NCBI RefSeq assembly: GCF_029960815.1
Contig: NZ_JASBRE010000001.1
Span: 1-64,000, forward strand
Reading direction: 5' to 3'
DNA: 64,000 nt
From: Pseudomonas sp. AL03
GTDB taxonomy: Bacteria > Pseudomonadota > Gammaproteobacteria > Pseudomonadales > Pseudomonadaceae
Of this stretch, positions 19,374 to 28,674 are shown one piece after another. Position numbers and translations under genes: made by a program. Position 1 is the first letter of the stretch; each line of letters starts with the position of its first letter. A model generated the notes under the pieces. That model was given only the letters and a program-made list of their open reading frames with translations. It was not told the DNA's origin and did no database searches.

Positions 19374-22244
19374 ATGGATTACCGCGACTACGTACGACCG
19401 AAATTCGTTGACCTGATGCAGGCCCTCGGCCTGGAGTGCCAGTTTCACCGGGCGTTGGGCAGCAAGCTGTTTTACCGCGACCAACAGGGCTGCGATGTGA
19501 CCGTCACCGACTTTCTCGGCGGTTATGGCGCTGCGCTGTTTGGCCACAATGACCCGCAGTTCGTCGATCAACTCTGCGGCCTGTTGCGCGCCGATGTGCC
19601 ATTCAATGCACAGATGTCCGTGCGTGGCGCGGCCGGTCTGCTGGGACGCGAACTCAGCGAGGCGTTCAACCGTGAGCTGAACAACAGCGAGCGTTACATT
19701 TCGACCTTCTCCAACAGTGGCGCCGAGTCGGTGGAAATCGCCGTCAAGCATGCCGAATACCGCCGTCAGAAAACCTTGCAGAAGCAGTTCGACGAACGGG
19801 ATTTCGCCCTCGCCAACCTGACCGCCAGCGACAAGGCCTATGTCGAGCTGGACATCGACGACCTCGACCTGCCTGCCGGGTTGCTGCCGGAAAATCTGTC
19901 TTACGTGACCGTGCGCCAAGTGGTGGAAGCGGTGCGTCAACACAACCTCGCGCAGCTGCATGTCGAGCCGGTGTTCGTCGCCCTGCGCGGCAGCTTCCAC
20001 GGCAAACTGGTGAACACCGTGCAGCTGACTTACGGCAAACAGTACCGCCAGCCGTTCGCCCGTTTTGGTCTCAACGTCGAGTTCATCGACCCGCTGCAGC
20101 CCCAGCAACTGCGGGACTTGCCGGCCCGTCACACGCGGCATTGGCTGGGCCTGGAGTGGCGCGGCGAGACCCTGCAGGTGCGCCGTGAAGCCTTTAGTGC
20201 AATCACTGCGGTGTTGCTGGAGCCGATCCAGGGTGAGGGCGGTATCAACGAGTTCGCCAGCGAGTTCTACCTGGGCCTGCGTCGCCTGTGCAACGAGCAG
20301 CAATGCCCACTGATCATTGACGAAGTGCAATCGGGTTTCGGCCGCACCGGCACCTTGCTCGGCGCCAGCCATTTCAACTTGCAGGGCGATTATTACTGCC
20401 TGTCCAAAGCGTTGGGCGGTGGCCTGATGAAAATTGCCGCGACAGTCATTCGCGCCAGTCACTACGAAAACGACTTCAGCTACATCCACAGTTCGACCTT
20501 TGCCGAAGACGATGCGTCGTGCCATATCGCCCTGTCGGCATTGCGCCGCTTGTTCGAGAACGACAACGCGATGCTCAAGGACGTGAACAAAAAAGGCGAA
20601 TACCTCAAGTCGTCGTTGCTCGAACTCAAAGCCGCGTACCCGGACGTGATTGCCGATGTGCGTGGTCGCGGATTGTTGCTGGGGTTCGAACTGCACGACC
20701 TGACCGGCACCAGTTCGCTGGTCCAGGCGTCGGCGCAGTACAACGATGCGCTGGGTTACATCATCGCCGGCTACCTGCTGCAATTCGAATCGCTGCGGGT
20801 CGCGCCGTCGGGCAGCAACGCCAACGTGATTCGCCTGGAACCGCCGGTGTGCATCACCTTCGAGGAAATCGACGGCTTGATTGGCTCGTTGCAAAAGGTC
20901 TGCGACATGTTGCGTCGCCGCGATGCCTTCCCGCTGGCGGCCGGGGTGTGCGCCGACAGCATCCGCGAAGTACCGGCACGCGAAGTGAGCTTCAAGGCGC
21001 TTGAAAACCTCCCAAAGCCTGACGAGAGCGTTCGCGTGGTGGCGCGCGTGGCGTTCATCAATCACCTGATCGATTCGGACATGCTTAGTGATGTCGACCC
21101 GTCGCTGTCCACCCTAAGCGCCGAACAGAAGCGCGAGTTCATCAAGCGCATGGCTCCGGAGCGGCGTGCCGCGCCGATCGGCCCGGTGCTGATTCGCTCG
21201 AAACTCGGCACCGCCGTGGAGTTCACCCTGTACCCGTTGTGCATGGACTCCGATGCCATGGCCGCGTACATCGCCAGTGGTGACCTGGACACCATCCGCG
21301 ACGAAGTCGGCAATCGCATCCGTGATGCCCGGGCTGATGGCTACAGCGTGGCCGGTCTGGGTATGTACACCTCGATCGTCACCAACAACTGTCAGGCGCT
21401 GAAGATCCCCGACATGGCACTGACCTCCGGCAACGCGCTGACCATCGGCATGGGCCTGGAAGCGATCGAGCAGGGCTGCAGGCAGCAGGGCCTGGAACTG
21501 AGTCAACAGACGGCTGCGGTGGTCGGCGCGGCCGGCAACATTGCCTCGACTTACGCCTCGTTGCTGTCCACCAGTGTTGAACACCTGATCCTCATCGGTA
21601 GCGGTCGCGACGGTTCCCTGCGGCGCCTGGAGAAGACCGCCCAGCTGATTTACGCCGAGGCCGCCCGCGCGATTCTCAAGGGGGTCGCCGAGCACGATCG
21701 CCTCGCCAGCCGATTGCAGAAACTCGACGGCATCGACGCTTTGTTGCAGGCCCACGGTGCCGGCGCCGACCTCGGTCAGCGGGTGCAGCGCCTGGTCGAA
21801 GAGCGCCTGGGTGCGAATGCGTTCATCACCGTCAGCAATGACCTTGATGTGCTGAAACAGGCGCGCATCGTGCTCTGTGCAGCGAATGCTCCTCAACCGT
21901 TTCTCGGTGCCGAACACTTCGCCGAAAACAGCGTGATCTGCGACATCGCGGTGCCACTGAACGTCGATCAGAACCTCGCAAGCCAACGGACCGACGTGCT
22001 GTACATGCATGGCGGAATTGTCCAGACACCGCTGGGCGATGGCCTGATCCGCAATGTGCGCGCCTACCTCAAGCAAGGTCAGTTGTATGCCTGCATGGCG
22101 GAGTCGGTGTTGATGGGCTTGTCCGGGATGAAACAGCACTACTCCTACGGCGATATCAGCCGCGAGCAGGTGCAGCAGATTCGTGCCCTGGCCGCGACCC
22201 ACGGCTTCAGCCTCGCGCAGTTCAAGACTGACAACTCACTCTAA
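19374..22244 (+). CDS. Class III aminotransferase fused to an acyl-ACP-reductase-like domain
   Basis: This 956-residue protein combines two enzymes. Residues ~30-500 are a fold-type I, class III PLP aminotransferase with SNSGAESVEIAVK, the PLP-contacting LIIDEVQSGFGRTG and the Schiff-base Lys345 in LSKALGGGLMK. Residues ~560-950 resemble cyanobacterial acyl-ACP reductase and the glutamyl-tRNA-reductase fold: GLGMYTSIVTNN, TSGNALTIGMGLEAI, a Rossmann motif VVGAAGNIASTYASLL, VLCAANAPQPFLGA, and VICDIAVPLNVD, which holds a candidate catalytic Cys. The predicted chemistry is reduction of an acyl-ACP thioester to an aldehyde and transamination to a primary amine. The logic parallels the PigE and TamH enzymes of prodigiosin and tambjamine pathways, but homology to them is not established here. 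The ATG at 19374 has AAGGGA at 19358; an ATG at 19365 is too close to it. Confidence 0.8.
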   Translation: MDYRDYVRPKFVDLMQALGLECQFHRALGSKLFYRDQQGCDVTVTDFLGGYGAALFGHNDPQFVDQLCGLLRADVPFNAQMSVRGAAGLLGRELSEAFNRELNNSERYISTFSNSGAESVEIAVKHAEYRRQKTLQKQFDERDFALANLTASDKAYVELDIDDLDLPAGLLPENLSYVTVRQVVEAVRQHNLAQLHVEPVFVALRGSFHGKLVNTVQLTYGKQYRQPFARFGLNVEFIDPLQPQQLRDLPARHTRHWLGLEWRGETLQVRREAFSAITAVLLEPIQGEGGINEFASEFYLGLRRLCNEQQCPLIIDEVQSGFGRTGTLLGASHFNLQGDYYCLSKALGGGLMKIAATVIRASHYENDFSYIHSSTFAEDDASCHIALSALRRLFENDNAMLKDVNKKGEYLKSSLLELKAAYPDVIADVRGRGLLLGFELHDLTGTSSLVQASAQYNDALGYIIAGYLLQFESLRVAPSGSNANVIRLEPPVCITFEEIDGLIGSLQKVCDMLRRRDAFPLAAGVCADSIREVPAREVSFKALENLPKPDESVRVVARVAFINHLIDSDMLSDVDPSLSTLSAEQKREFIKRMAPERRAAPIGPVLIRSKLGTAVEFTLYPLCMDSDAMAAYIASGDLDTIRDEVGNRIRDARADGYSVAGLGMYTSIVTNNCQALKIPDMALTSGNALTIGMGLEAIEQGCRQQGLELSQQTAAVVGAAGNIASTYASLLSTSVEHLILIGSGRDGSLRRLEKTAQLIYAEAARAILKGVAEHDRLASRLQKLDGIDALLQAHGAGADLGQRVQRLVEERLGANAFITVSNDLDVLKQARIVLCAANAPQPFLGAEHFAENSVICDIAVPLNVDQNLASQRTDVLYMHGGIVQTPLGDGLIRNVRAYLKQGQLYACMAESVLMGLSGMKQHYSYGDISREQVQQIRALAATHGFSLAQFKTDNSL

Positions 22245-22253
22245 GGAACGGTC

Positions 22254-22991
22254 ATGCCGAATAAAGTAGCAGTGGTGACCGGTGGCAGTCGTGGCATCGG
22301 CCGAGCGATCGTCCTGGCCCTGGCCGGCGCGGGTTATCAGATTGCGTTTAGCTATGTACGCGACGAAGTGGCTGCCGCGTCCTTGCGTGACGAGGTCCAG
22401 GCATTGGGCCTCGAGTGTCTGGCGCTGCAATGCGATGTCAGCAGCGGCGACAGCATCAAGGGCTTTTTCGAACGAGTCGACCAGCATTTTCAGCGCGTCG
22501 ATCTACTGGTCAACAACGCCGGCATCACCCGTGACGGGTTGCTGGCGACGATGCCGAGCCGCGACATCATCGAGGTCATCCAGACCAACCTGATCGGCAC
22601 CTTGCTCTGCTGTCAGCAGGTGGTGCCGGGCATGATGCGCCAGCGCAGCGGTTGCATCATCAACATCAGCTCGGTGGCCGCACAGAAACCCGGCAAGGGT
22701 CAAAGCAACTATGCCGCGGCCAAGGGCGGCGTCGAAGCGCTGACCCGCGCCCTGGCGGTGGAGTTGGCGCCGCGCAACATTCGGGTGAATGCGGTGGCCC
22801 CGGGCATCGTCAACACCGAAATGAGCACGGCGCTGATTGGCAGTCAGGAACAGGAAATCCAGTCGCGCTTGCTGATTAAGCGTTACGCCGAACCCCATGA
22901 AATTGCCGAGGCGGTGCTGTACATCGCCGATCGTGGTTTGTACCTGACGGGTGAGGTCCTGCCGGTCAACGGCGGGTTGAAAATGCCATGA
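22254..22991 (+). CDS. 3-oxoacyl-ACP reductase, FabG-like SDR
   Basis: This 245-residue classical short-chain dehydrogenase has an NADPH-binding motif VVTGGSRGIGRAIVLAL, the NNAGITRDGLL segment typical of FabG, the catalytic Ser in NISSVAAQKPGKGQ, YxxxK as NYAAAKGG, and a C-terminal LTGEVLPVNGG. It most likely reduces the beta-keto group made by the cluster's ketosynthases on the ACP. It starts 9 bases after the aminotransferase-reductase gene and overlaps the next SDR gene as ATGA. Confidence 0.85.
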   Translation: MPNKVAVVTGGSRGIGRAIVLALAGAGYQIAFSYVRDEVAAASLRDEVQALGLECLALQCDVSSGDSIKGFFERVDQHFQRVDLLVNNAGITRDGLLATMPSRDIIEVIQTNLIGTLLCCQQVVPGMMRQRSGCIINISSVAAQKPGKGQSNYAAAKGGVEALTRALAVELAPRNIRVNAVAPGIVNTEMSTALIGSQEQEIQSRLLIKRYAEPHEIAEAVLYIADRGLYLTGEVLPVNGGLKMP

Positions 22992-23752
22992 GCCGGACCA
23001 TTCTGATTACCGGCGCCGCCAAGGGCATCGGCCGAGCGGTGGCGGAGAATTTTGCCACCGACGCCGGGCACCGTTTGATCCTGCTGGACCTGGATTTGCC
23101 GGAACTGCAACGCTGGGTCGACGAGCAACAAGGGCAGATCAAGGCACGGGTCGAAACCCATGCTGCGAACATTGCCGACCTGCCGGGCATGGAAGCATTC
23201 TTCAAAATGCTGGCCAAACAAGTGGATTACGTCGATGTGCTGGTCAACAGCGCCGGCATCTGCAACGAGAATGAACCGGAAGATTTACACAACTGGCACA
23301 AGGTGATTTCAGTCAACCTCAACGGTACGTTCTACGTCACCTCGTTGTGTCTGCCGTTGATGCCGGATCGCGGGCGGATCATCAACATGTCGTCGATCCT
23401 CGGCCGCGCTGGCAAGGTCCGCAACACCGCGTATTGCGCTTCCAAGCACGGCATCGTCGGCATGACCAAAGCCCTGGCGATGGACCTGGCGCCACGGCTG
23501 ATTACCGTCAACGCGATTCTGCCCGCGTGGATCGATACGCCAATGTTGCGAGGTGAACTGGCGGCGCAAGCGGCCATTGCCGGGCTGACCCAGGAACAGA
23601 TCCTGCGCAACGCCAAGAAGAAACTGCCGATGCGGCGCTTCATTCAAAGCGAAGAAGTCGCGGCGATGGTGCGTTACCTGGCCAGCCCCGAAGCGGGCGG
23701 GGTGACAGCCCAGAGCCTGGTGATCGACGGCGGTGTCGGGTTGGGAATGTAG
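22988..23752 (+). CDS. Second short-chain dehydrogenase/reductase
   Basis: A 254-residue classical SDR with ILITGAAKGIGRAVAENF at the N terminus, NSAGICNENEPE, the catalytic Ser in NMSSILGRAGKVRN and YCASKHGIVGMTKA as the YxxxK motif. It is less FabG-like than its neighbour: the cofactor loop has Asp after the second strand (LLDLDLP), which favours NAD(H) rather than NADPH. It could reduce another ketone or aldehyde, or oxidise an alcohol, on the pathway product. No dehydratase gene follows, so unsaturation would need a host FabA/FabZ enzyme. Confidence 0.8.
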   Translation: MSRTILITGAAKGIGRAVAENFATDAGHRLILLDLDLPELQRWVDEQQGQIKARVETHAANIADLPGMEAFFKMLAKQVDYVDVLVNSAGICNENEPEDLHNWHKVISVNLNGTFYVTSLCLPLMPDRGRIINMSSILGRAGKVRNTAYCASKHGIVGMTKALAMDLAPRLITVNAILPAWIDTPMLRGELAAQAAIAGLTQEQILRNAKKKLPMRRFIQSEEVAAMVRYLASPEAGGVTAQSLVIDGGVGLGM

Positions 23753-23754
23753 CC

Positions 23755-25053
23755 ATGCAGGGGTCACACATCAGCCGCACCACGTGGGCGGTTTTAGCGT
23801 GCATGGCCGCGCAGCCGGCGTTGGCTGAATTGACGGTCGAGGACTTCAAGCCGGATTACGCCGATGCCGAAGTCGGCGTGGCCACCGCGTTGCGCTTGCA
23901 CGGTGACGACCAGGTCACCCAGAAGGCCATGTATTTCAAGGCCAACCTGGAAGACAACTGGGACGGCGGTTACTACAAGGCCAAGGGCCGGGTGCGTTAC
24001 GACGCTCGCTACGACGGCAACAATCCGTACAGTGAACGGGCGCGGGACAAATACCGCGTCGACGCCGACTGGCGGCATTTGTACTGGGGCCAATCGGTGG
24101 GCGACGGCGAGGTGACCATCGGCTGGCAGCAAGTGGTCTGGGGCCGTGCCGATGAGTTGCGGGTGCTCGATCAGATCAACCCGCTGGACTATCGCGATGG
24201 CCTGACTCCGCTGCTGGAAGACAGCCGAATCGCGGTGCCCATGGTGCGATTTGCGCAACCGGTGGGCGAGTGGGAACTAGAGGCGCTGTGGGTCACCGAT
24301 TTTGTCAAAAACCAGCCGCCGGTGGCGGGCAGCGAGTTCGACGCGCCGCTGTTTGCCGCACCGGATCCGCAGTACTTTCTGCTGGATTCCAAGCCCGGCT
24401 ATGACGGTGACAAGGGCTTTTCGTATGGCTTGAGCGCCAACGGCCGGATCGGTTCGGTGGACACCAGTTTCGTCGCACTGAACGCCCGCCAGCAAGACCC
24501 GGTGTACGCCGTCGAAGGCTTGGCCGATGACGGTCGCACTCGGCTGGAACGCCAGTTTCCCCGTTACACCATGGGCGGCGCGGGGCTGGCGATCGACGCC
24601 GGTCACAGCATCGTGGTGCGCAGCGAAATTGCCTGGTTCGACAACTGGCGGGTGACCAATCCGACCCGTGCCTACGGCGCCGACAGCACCCCGATGGTCA
24701 AGTCGTTGCTGGGCGTCGACTACCTGCTGCGTGACTGGCTGATTTCCCTGCAATGGCAGGAGCAGCAATTGCTCGACTGGCAGGACGGCATGCTGCAAGA
24801 CAAGCATGAGCACCTGTTTACCCTGTCGGCCGAGGGCACCCATTGGCAGGACCGACTCAAGAGCCGGCTGGTGGTCGCCGCCTCGCCACCGTTTCAGGAC
24901 GATGCGCTGTTGCAAGGCATCTTCACCTACAAACCGGTGGACTGGATCAAGCTCGGGCTTGAAGTGGACGTGTTCTTCGGCAAGCCCGACAAACCCTTCG
25001 GCGAGTACGACAACCGCGATCAAGTGCGGCTGTCCGCCGGTTACCTGTTTTAA
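23755..25053 (+). CDS. DUF1302-like outer-membrane beta-barrel protein
   Basis: This 432-residue exported protein has a signal peptide ending near AQPALA-EL. It shows alternating aromatic/polar strands typical of an outer-membrane barrel and ends in an aromatic residue (RLSAGYLF). The segment VVWGRADELRVLDQINPLDYRDG is characteristic of the DUF1302 family, shown here in part as WGRADELRVLDQINP. DUF1302-type proteins often accompany RND/MMPL exporters. It is read as the outer-membrane component of the export machinery for the cluster product. It starts 2 bases after the SDR gene, and no RBS is obvious beyond the coupling. Confidence 0.72.
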   Translation: MQGSHISRTTWAVLACMAAQPALAELTVEDFKPDYADAEVGVATALRLHGDDQVTQKAMYFKANLEDNWDGGYYKAKGRVRYDARYDGNNPYSERARDKYRVDADWRHLYWGQSVGDGEVTIGWQQVVWGRADELRVLDQINPLDYRDGLTPLLEDSRIAVPMVRFAQPVGEWELEALWVTDFVKNQPPVAGSEFDAPLFAAPDPQYFLLDSKPGYDGDKGFSYGLSANGRIGSVDTSFVALNARQQDPVYAVEGLADDGRTRLERQFPRYTMGGAGLAIDAGHSIVVRSEIAWFDNWRVTNPTRAYGADSTPMVKSLLGVDYLLRDWLISLQWQEQQLLDWQDGMLQDKHEHLFTLSAEGTHWQDRLKSRLVVAASPPFQDDALLQGIFTYKPVDWIKLGLEVDVFFGKPDKPFGEYDNRDQVRLSAGYLF

Positions 25054-25122
25054 CCCCATGACGCCTGCGTGCCCCTGGCGCATTGGCTCGACCGTACTTA
25101 TTTGACGAAAAAGGAAGTTCCC

Positions 25123-25959
25123 ATGTTGCCGCTATTCAAAAGTCTGACCGCTGCCGCATTGATCCTGAGCGGCGCTTGCGCCACCGCCGCCGACGGCCAG
25201 AATGCCGATGAAATCATCCGCCAGGTGCGGGATCGAAACGACGGTAAAAGCTTCCTGTCCCAGGTGTCGCTGATCCTCCACGACAAGAAGGGCAATACCC
25301 GGGTTCGCGAGTTCACCTACCTGCAAAAGGATTACCCGGACAGCGACAAATTCAGCATGTATTTCTCCGCCCCCACCGACGTGCGCGACGTAGCCTTTCA
25401 TATCGAAAACCCCCACGAAACCCTGGGCCTGGAAGACAGCCAGTGGATGTACTTGCCGGTCAGCCGCCAGACACGGCGGATCTCCACCACCGACAAGCGT
25501 GGCTCATTCATGGGCAGCGAGTACTCCTACGCCGACCTGGACAAGATCCGGGTCAAGGATTACACCCAAACGCTGGTCGGCGAAGAGCAGGTCAAGGGCC
25601 GCGACTGCTACGTGATCGAGCGTGAGCCGGCGTCACCCGAGGTGTTGGCCAAGACCGGCTACAACAAACTGAAAGTGTGGATCGACAAGCAGAATTTCCT
25701 GGTCATGCGTCAGGACTTCTTCGACGTCAAAGGCGTGCTGATCAAGCAGATGCGTACACAGAAGGTCGACACCATCGACTCGATCGACAGCATCGTGCTG
25801 AGCGAAACCGAACACTTCATCGACGGTACGCGTTCAGAGATGCGCTTCAACCACCTGCAATACAACGTGCAACTGGAAGACCGTTTGTTCACCCAGACCG
25901 CCATCAAGCGCGGGCTGAAAACCGGCGACGTGCCGGACTTTGCCGTGTCTGCTCGCTAA
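25123..25959 (+). CDS. Outer-membrane lipoprotein-sorting-like (LolA-fold) periplasmic protein
   Basis: A 278-residue secreted protein. The ATG at 25123 follows AAGGAAG at 25111-25117 and gives a proper signal peptide ending near CATAA-DG; an upstream extension to 25069 does not. The mature part has the LolA-like features KDYPDSDKFSMYF, DSQWMYLPVSRQTRRIS, GSFMGSEYSYADLDKI and a conserved KLKVWIDKQNFLVMRQDFF. Proteins of this type accompany MMPL exporters and DUF1302 barrels, and probably bind a hydrophobic cargo in the periplasm. Between the previous stop and this start there are 69 untranslated bases. Confidence 0.75.
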   Translation: MLPLFKSLTAAALILSGACATAADGQNADEIIRQVRDRNDGKSFLSQVSLILHDKKGNTRVREFTYLQKDYPDSDKFSMYFSAPTDVRDVAFHIENPHETLGLEDSQWMYLPVSRQTRRISTTDKRGSFMGSEYSYADLDKIRVKDYTQTLVGEEQVKGRDCYVIEREPASPEVLAKTGYNKLKVWIDKQNFLVMRQDFFDVKGVLIKQMRTQKVDTIDSIDSIVLSETEHFIDGTRSEMRFNHLQYNVQLEDRLFTQTAIKRGLKTGDVPDFAVSAR

Positions 25960-25986
25960 GCGCCGACCCCGACGACCCTGGAACGC

Positions 25987-28608
25987 ATGATCATGGAAAG
26001 ATACCTGAACTTCGTCGAGCGCTATGCGCGGGCGATCGTTTTCCTGCTGGTGGCGGTCACGGCGTATTTCACTTATACGCTGGGCTCGCTGATCTCCGAC
26101 ACCAACCCTTATCTGCTCAAGGAGACTCATCCGGCGCGCAAAACCATCATCGATCTGCAAAGCGAGTTCACCGGCACATTTGACTCGGTGATGGTGGCCA
26201 TCAACCACCCGCAGACGGTGTTCAACAAGCCGACCCTCAACGCACTTTTTTCGATGTCGCAATCGGTGCGCAAGATGATCCTGGCCAACGACGCCGACAA
26301 GGAGCAGTTGACGCAAATCGTCGCCAAATATCCGGAAGACAGCCGTGCGCAGTTGTTGGCGCGGGACATTCTGGAGAACGGTTTTTCCCAGAACGACTAC
26401 GCCCAGGCCAAGGCCCTGCGTGATTACGCCCAGAGCCAGAACTGGGATGCCCATGATCAGCTGTTCCTGAGCTTTCTCGCCGAACGGATTAACCCGATTC
26501 GCGAAATGGCTTCCATGGGTGATCTGGAAAACATCGTGCTGACTCACGATGGCGAGTTGCTGATCCACAAAACCCTCAACGCCTACGACATGGACCCGGC
26601 GTTGGTCGAGTCGCAGATCATGGGCAACGAGCTGATGGTCGACGGGGTGGTTTCCAAGGACAAGAAAGTCGCGATGCTGGTGGCCGAGCTGGGCACCAAG
26701 CAAGACGATGCCCAGGCGCAACTGCGCGCCTACCAGATTGTGCGTGGCATCGTCGCGGACTACCAGGCGACGCACCCCGAGTTCAAGGACGAGATTTTCA
26801 TTGCCGGTATGCCGATCTTTATCGCGGCCCAGCAGGAGATCATCGACCATGACTTGGCAGTGCTGTTTCCGATTGTCTTTTTGCTGATCACCCTGCTGTT
26901 GATTTTCTTCTTCCGCAAACCGCTGGGCGTGCTATTGCCGCTGTTCAACATTCTGTTCTGTACCATCTGGACGCTCGGCCTGATGGCCTTGTTGCGAGTG
27001 CCATTCGATTTGCTGACCAGCGTACTGCCGGTGTTTCTGTTCACCATTTGCTGCTCGGATGCGATCCATGTGATGGCCGAGTATTACGAGCAGAAAAACG
27101 CCGGTAAAAGTAACCGCGAAGCCAATCGCGAGACGCAACGGCTGATGATGGTGCCGGTGGTGTTGACGACGGTGACCACCATCGCCACCTTCATGATTTC
27201 CACCACCAATAACATTGTCAGCATCCGCAATTTCGGCGTGTTCATGTCCATCGGCCTGACGGCGGCGCTGATCATTTCGCTGTTGCTGATTCCCGCCTGG
27301 ATCTCGATCTGGGGCAAGGACCAGACTCCGAAAACTCTGGCTGCCGTGCACAAGGAATCGATTATTTCGCGTTATCTGGTGGCGTTTTGTGCGCGACTGA
27401 TTCAGTGGCGCAAACCGATCCTGATGGTGACGCTGCCGTTGCTGGCCCTGATGACGGTGTTTACCTTGCGCGTCGATATCGAAGACTCGGGCATCGCCTA
27501 TTTCAAGCCCGAGAGTCATATCCGCGTTTCGGACCAGTTCATCAACCACGCCAAGGTCGCGGGCACGGCACCGGGCTGGATCGCCATCGACAGCAAAGAG
27601 CCGCGCGGTGTGCTGACCACCGAAGTGGTGCAGTTCATCGACAAGCTCGACCACTTCATCAAGCAGCAACCGCATGTCAGTTACGGCTACTCCCTGGCCA
27701 CTTACGTCAAGCGCATGAACCTGGTGCTCAACGACATGAACCCAGACTACTTGCGCGTGCCCCAGGCACTGGAGCAGGTCACGTCGGTCAATGACGAAGG
27801 ACAGATCGAGCGGTTCGAGGTGCCAGGCAATTCGCTGATCGAGCAACACGTGATGCTGTTCGAGAACGGCGGCGGCTCGGACCTCAATAACGTGCTCAAC
27901 GCCGACTACTCCAAGGCGCTGACGCTGTACACCATGACTTCGTCGGTGGCCAGCGACTACCAGGGCATGCTGGATCGGCTCGATGCCTGGTTGCTGGTGA
28001 ACAAACCGGCCAACCTCGAAGTGACGCACGCCGGCACTCCGTTGATCTGGACCGGCGTGTTGCAGGAAATCACCCAGGGCCAGGTCCTGAGTTTTTCCCT
28101 GGCATTGGTGGTGGTCACACTGATGATGATGTATTGGCTCAAGTCGGTACGGCTGGGAGTTCTCGGCATGCTGACCCTGTTGACCACCTCGGTGACGGTC
28201 TATGGCTTTATGTTCCTGTTCGGCATCGAGCTGAACATCGGCACGACGCTGGTGACGTTCCTGGTGGTCGGCGTGGTCGATTACGCGGTGCACCTGCTGT
28301 CACGAATCAAACTGCTGGTGCAGCAAGGAGTTCATGTCGATGCGGCCATTTTACAGGCGATGCACAGCGTCGGCCGTTCGACCGTGGTCAACGTGGTGAT
28401 TTTCTCCGTGGGCTTCATGGCGCTGCTGTTTTCCGACTTCAAGCCGATTGTCGATCTGGGCGCACTCGTAGCGATGGCGCTGTTTTCCAGCGGTGTCATG
28501 ACCATTCTGCTGGTGACGCTGGTGTCGCCGTGGTTCTTCGCGGCGATTGTTTCGGTCGCGCCGGTGCCTGGACAAGATCGAGCCGTGAGGGAGCCAGCGT
28601 TGAGCTGA
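25987..28608 (+). CDS. RND/MMPL-family transporter
   Basis: An 873-residue inner-membrane protein with the two-repeat RND topology. TM1 is near residues 13-33, a large periplasmic loop follows, then five helices (about 285-440) including VFLLITLLLIFFF and the segment CCSDAIHVMAEYYEQ. A second TM sits near 485, a second loop follows, and a second helix bundle includes VVGVVDYAVHLLSRI. This is the architecture of MMPL lipid exporters, at the shorter end of the size range. With the two preceding genes it probably forms an export route for the acyl-derived product. It is the last gene of the operon. Confidence 0.85.
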   Translation: MIMERYLNFVERYARAIVFLLVAVTAYFTYTLGSLISDTNPYLLKETHPARKTIIDLQSEFTGTFDSVMVAINHPQTVFNKPTLNALFSMSQSVRKMILANDADKEQLTQIVAKYPEDSRAQLLARDILENGFSQNDYAQAKALRDYAQSQNWDAHDQLFLSFLAERINPIREMASMGDLENIVLTHDGELLIHKTLNAYDMDPALVESQIMGNELMVDGVVSKDKKVAMLVAELGTKQDDAQAQLRAYQIVRGIVADYQATHPEFKDEIFIAGMPIFIAAQQEIIDHDLAVLFPIVFLLITLLLIFFFRKPLGVLLPLFNILFCTIWTLGLMALLRVPFDLLTSVLPVFLFTICCSDAIHVMAEYYEQKNAGKSNREANRETQRLMMVPVVLTTVTTIATFMISTTNNIVSIRNFGVFMSIGLTAALIISLLLIPAWISIWGKDQTPKTLAAVHKESIISRYLVAFCARLIQWRKPILMVTLPLLALMTVFTLRVDIEDSGIAYFKPESHIRVSDQFINHAKVAGTAPGWIAIDSKEPRGVLTTEVVQFIDKLDHFIKQQPHVSYGYSLATYVKRMNLVLNDMNPDYLRVPQALEQVTSVNDEGQIERFEVPGNSLIEQHVMLFENGGGSDLNNVLNADYSKALTLYTMTSSVASDYQGMLDRLDAWLLVNKPANLEVTHAGTPLIWTGVLQEITQGQVLSFSLALVVVTLMMMYWLKSVRLGVLGMLTLLTTSVTVYGFMFLFGIELNIGTTLVTFLVVGVVDYAVHLLSRIKLLVQQGVHVDAAILQAMHSVGRSTVVNVVIFSVGFMALLFSDFKPIVDLGALVAMALFSSGVMTILLVTLVSPWFFAAIVSVAPVPGQDRAVREPALS

Positions 28609-28611
28609 CCT

Positions 28612-28658
28612 GATGACCGGCAACGCAGGCGCGCAAGTGACCTGCGAGCCGGGTCATC
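28612..28658. terminator. Stem-loop between convergent genes, possible bidirectional terminator
   Basis: GATGACCGGC at 28612-28621 pairs imperfectly with GCCGGGTCATC at 28648-28658, with an inner stem GCAGG/CCTGC. It sits in the 66-base gap between the exporter gene and the convergent merR. There is no T-run, so termination is a guess. Confidence 0.35.
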
Positions 28659-28674
28659 CAGCGCAGCAGAGTAT

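Noticed and set aside
19356..21065. 569-codon open frame antisense to the aminotransferase
   Set aside because: No recognisable motif; sense frame carries the PLP-lysine and cofactor motifs.
26932..28293. 453-codon His/Gln-rich frame antisense to the RND gene
   Set aside because: The pattern is the mirror of TM-encoding codons, not a real protein.
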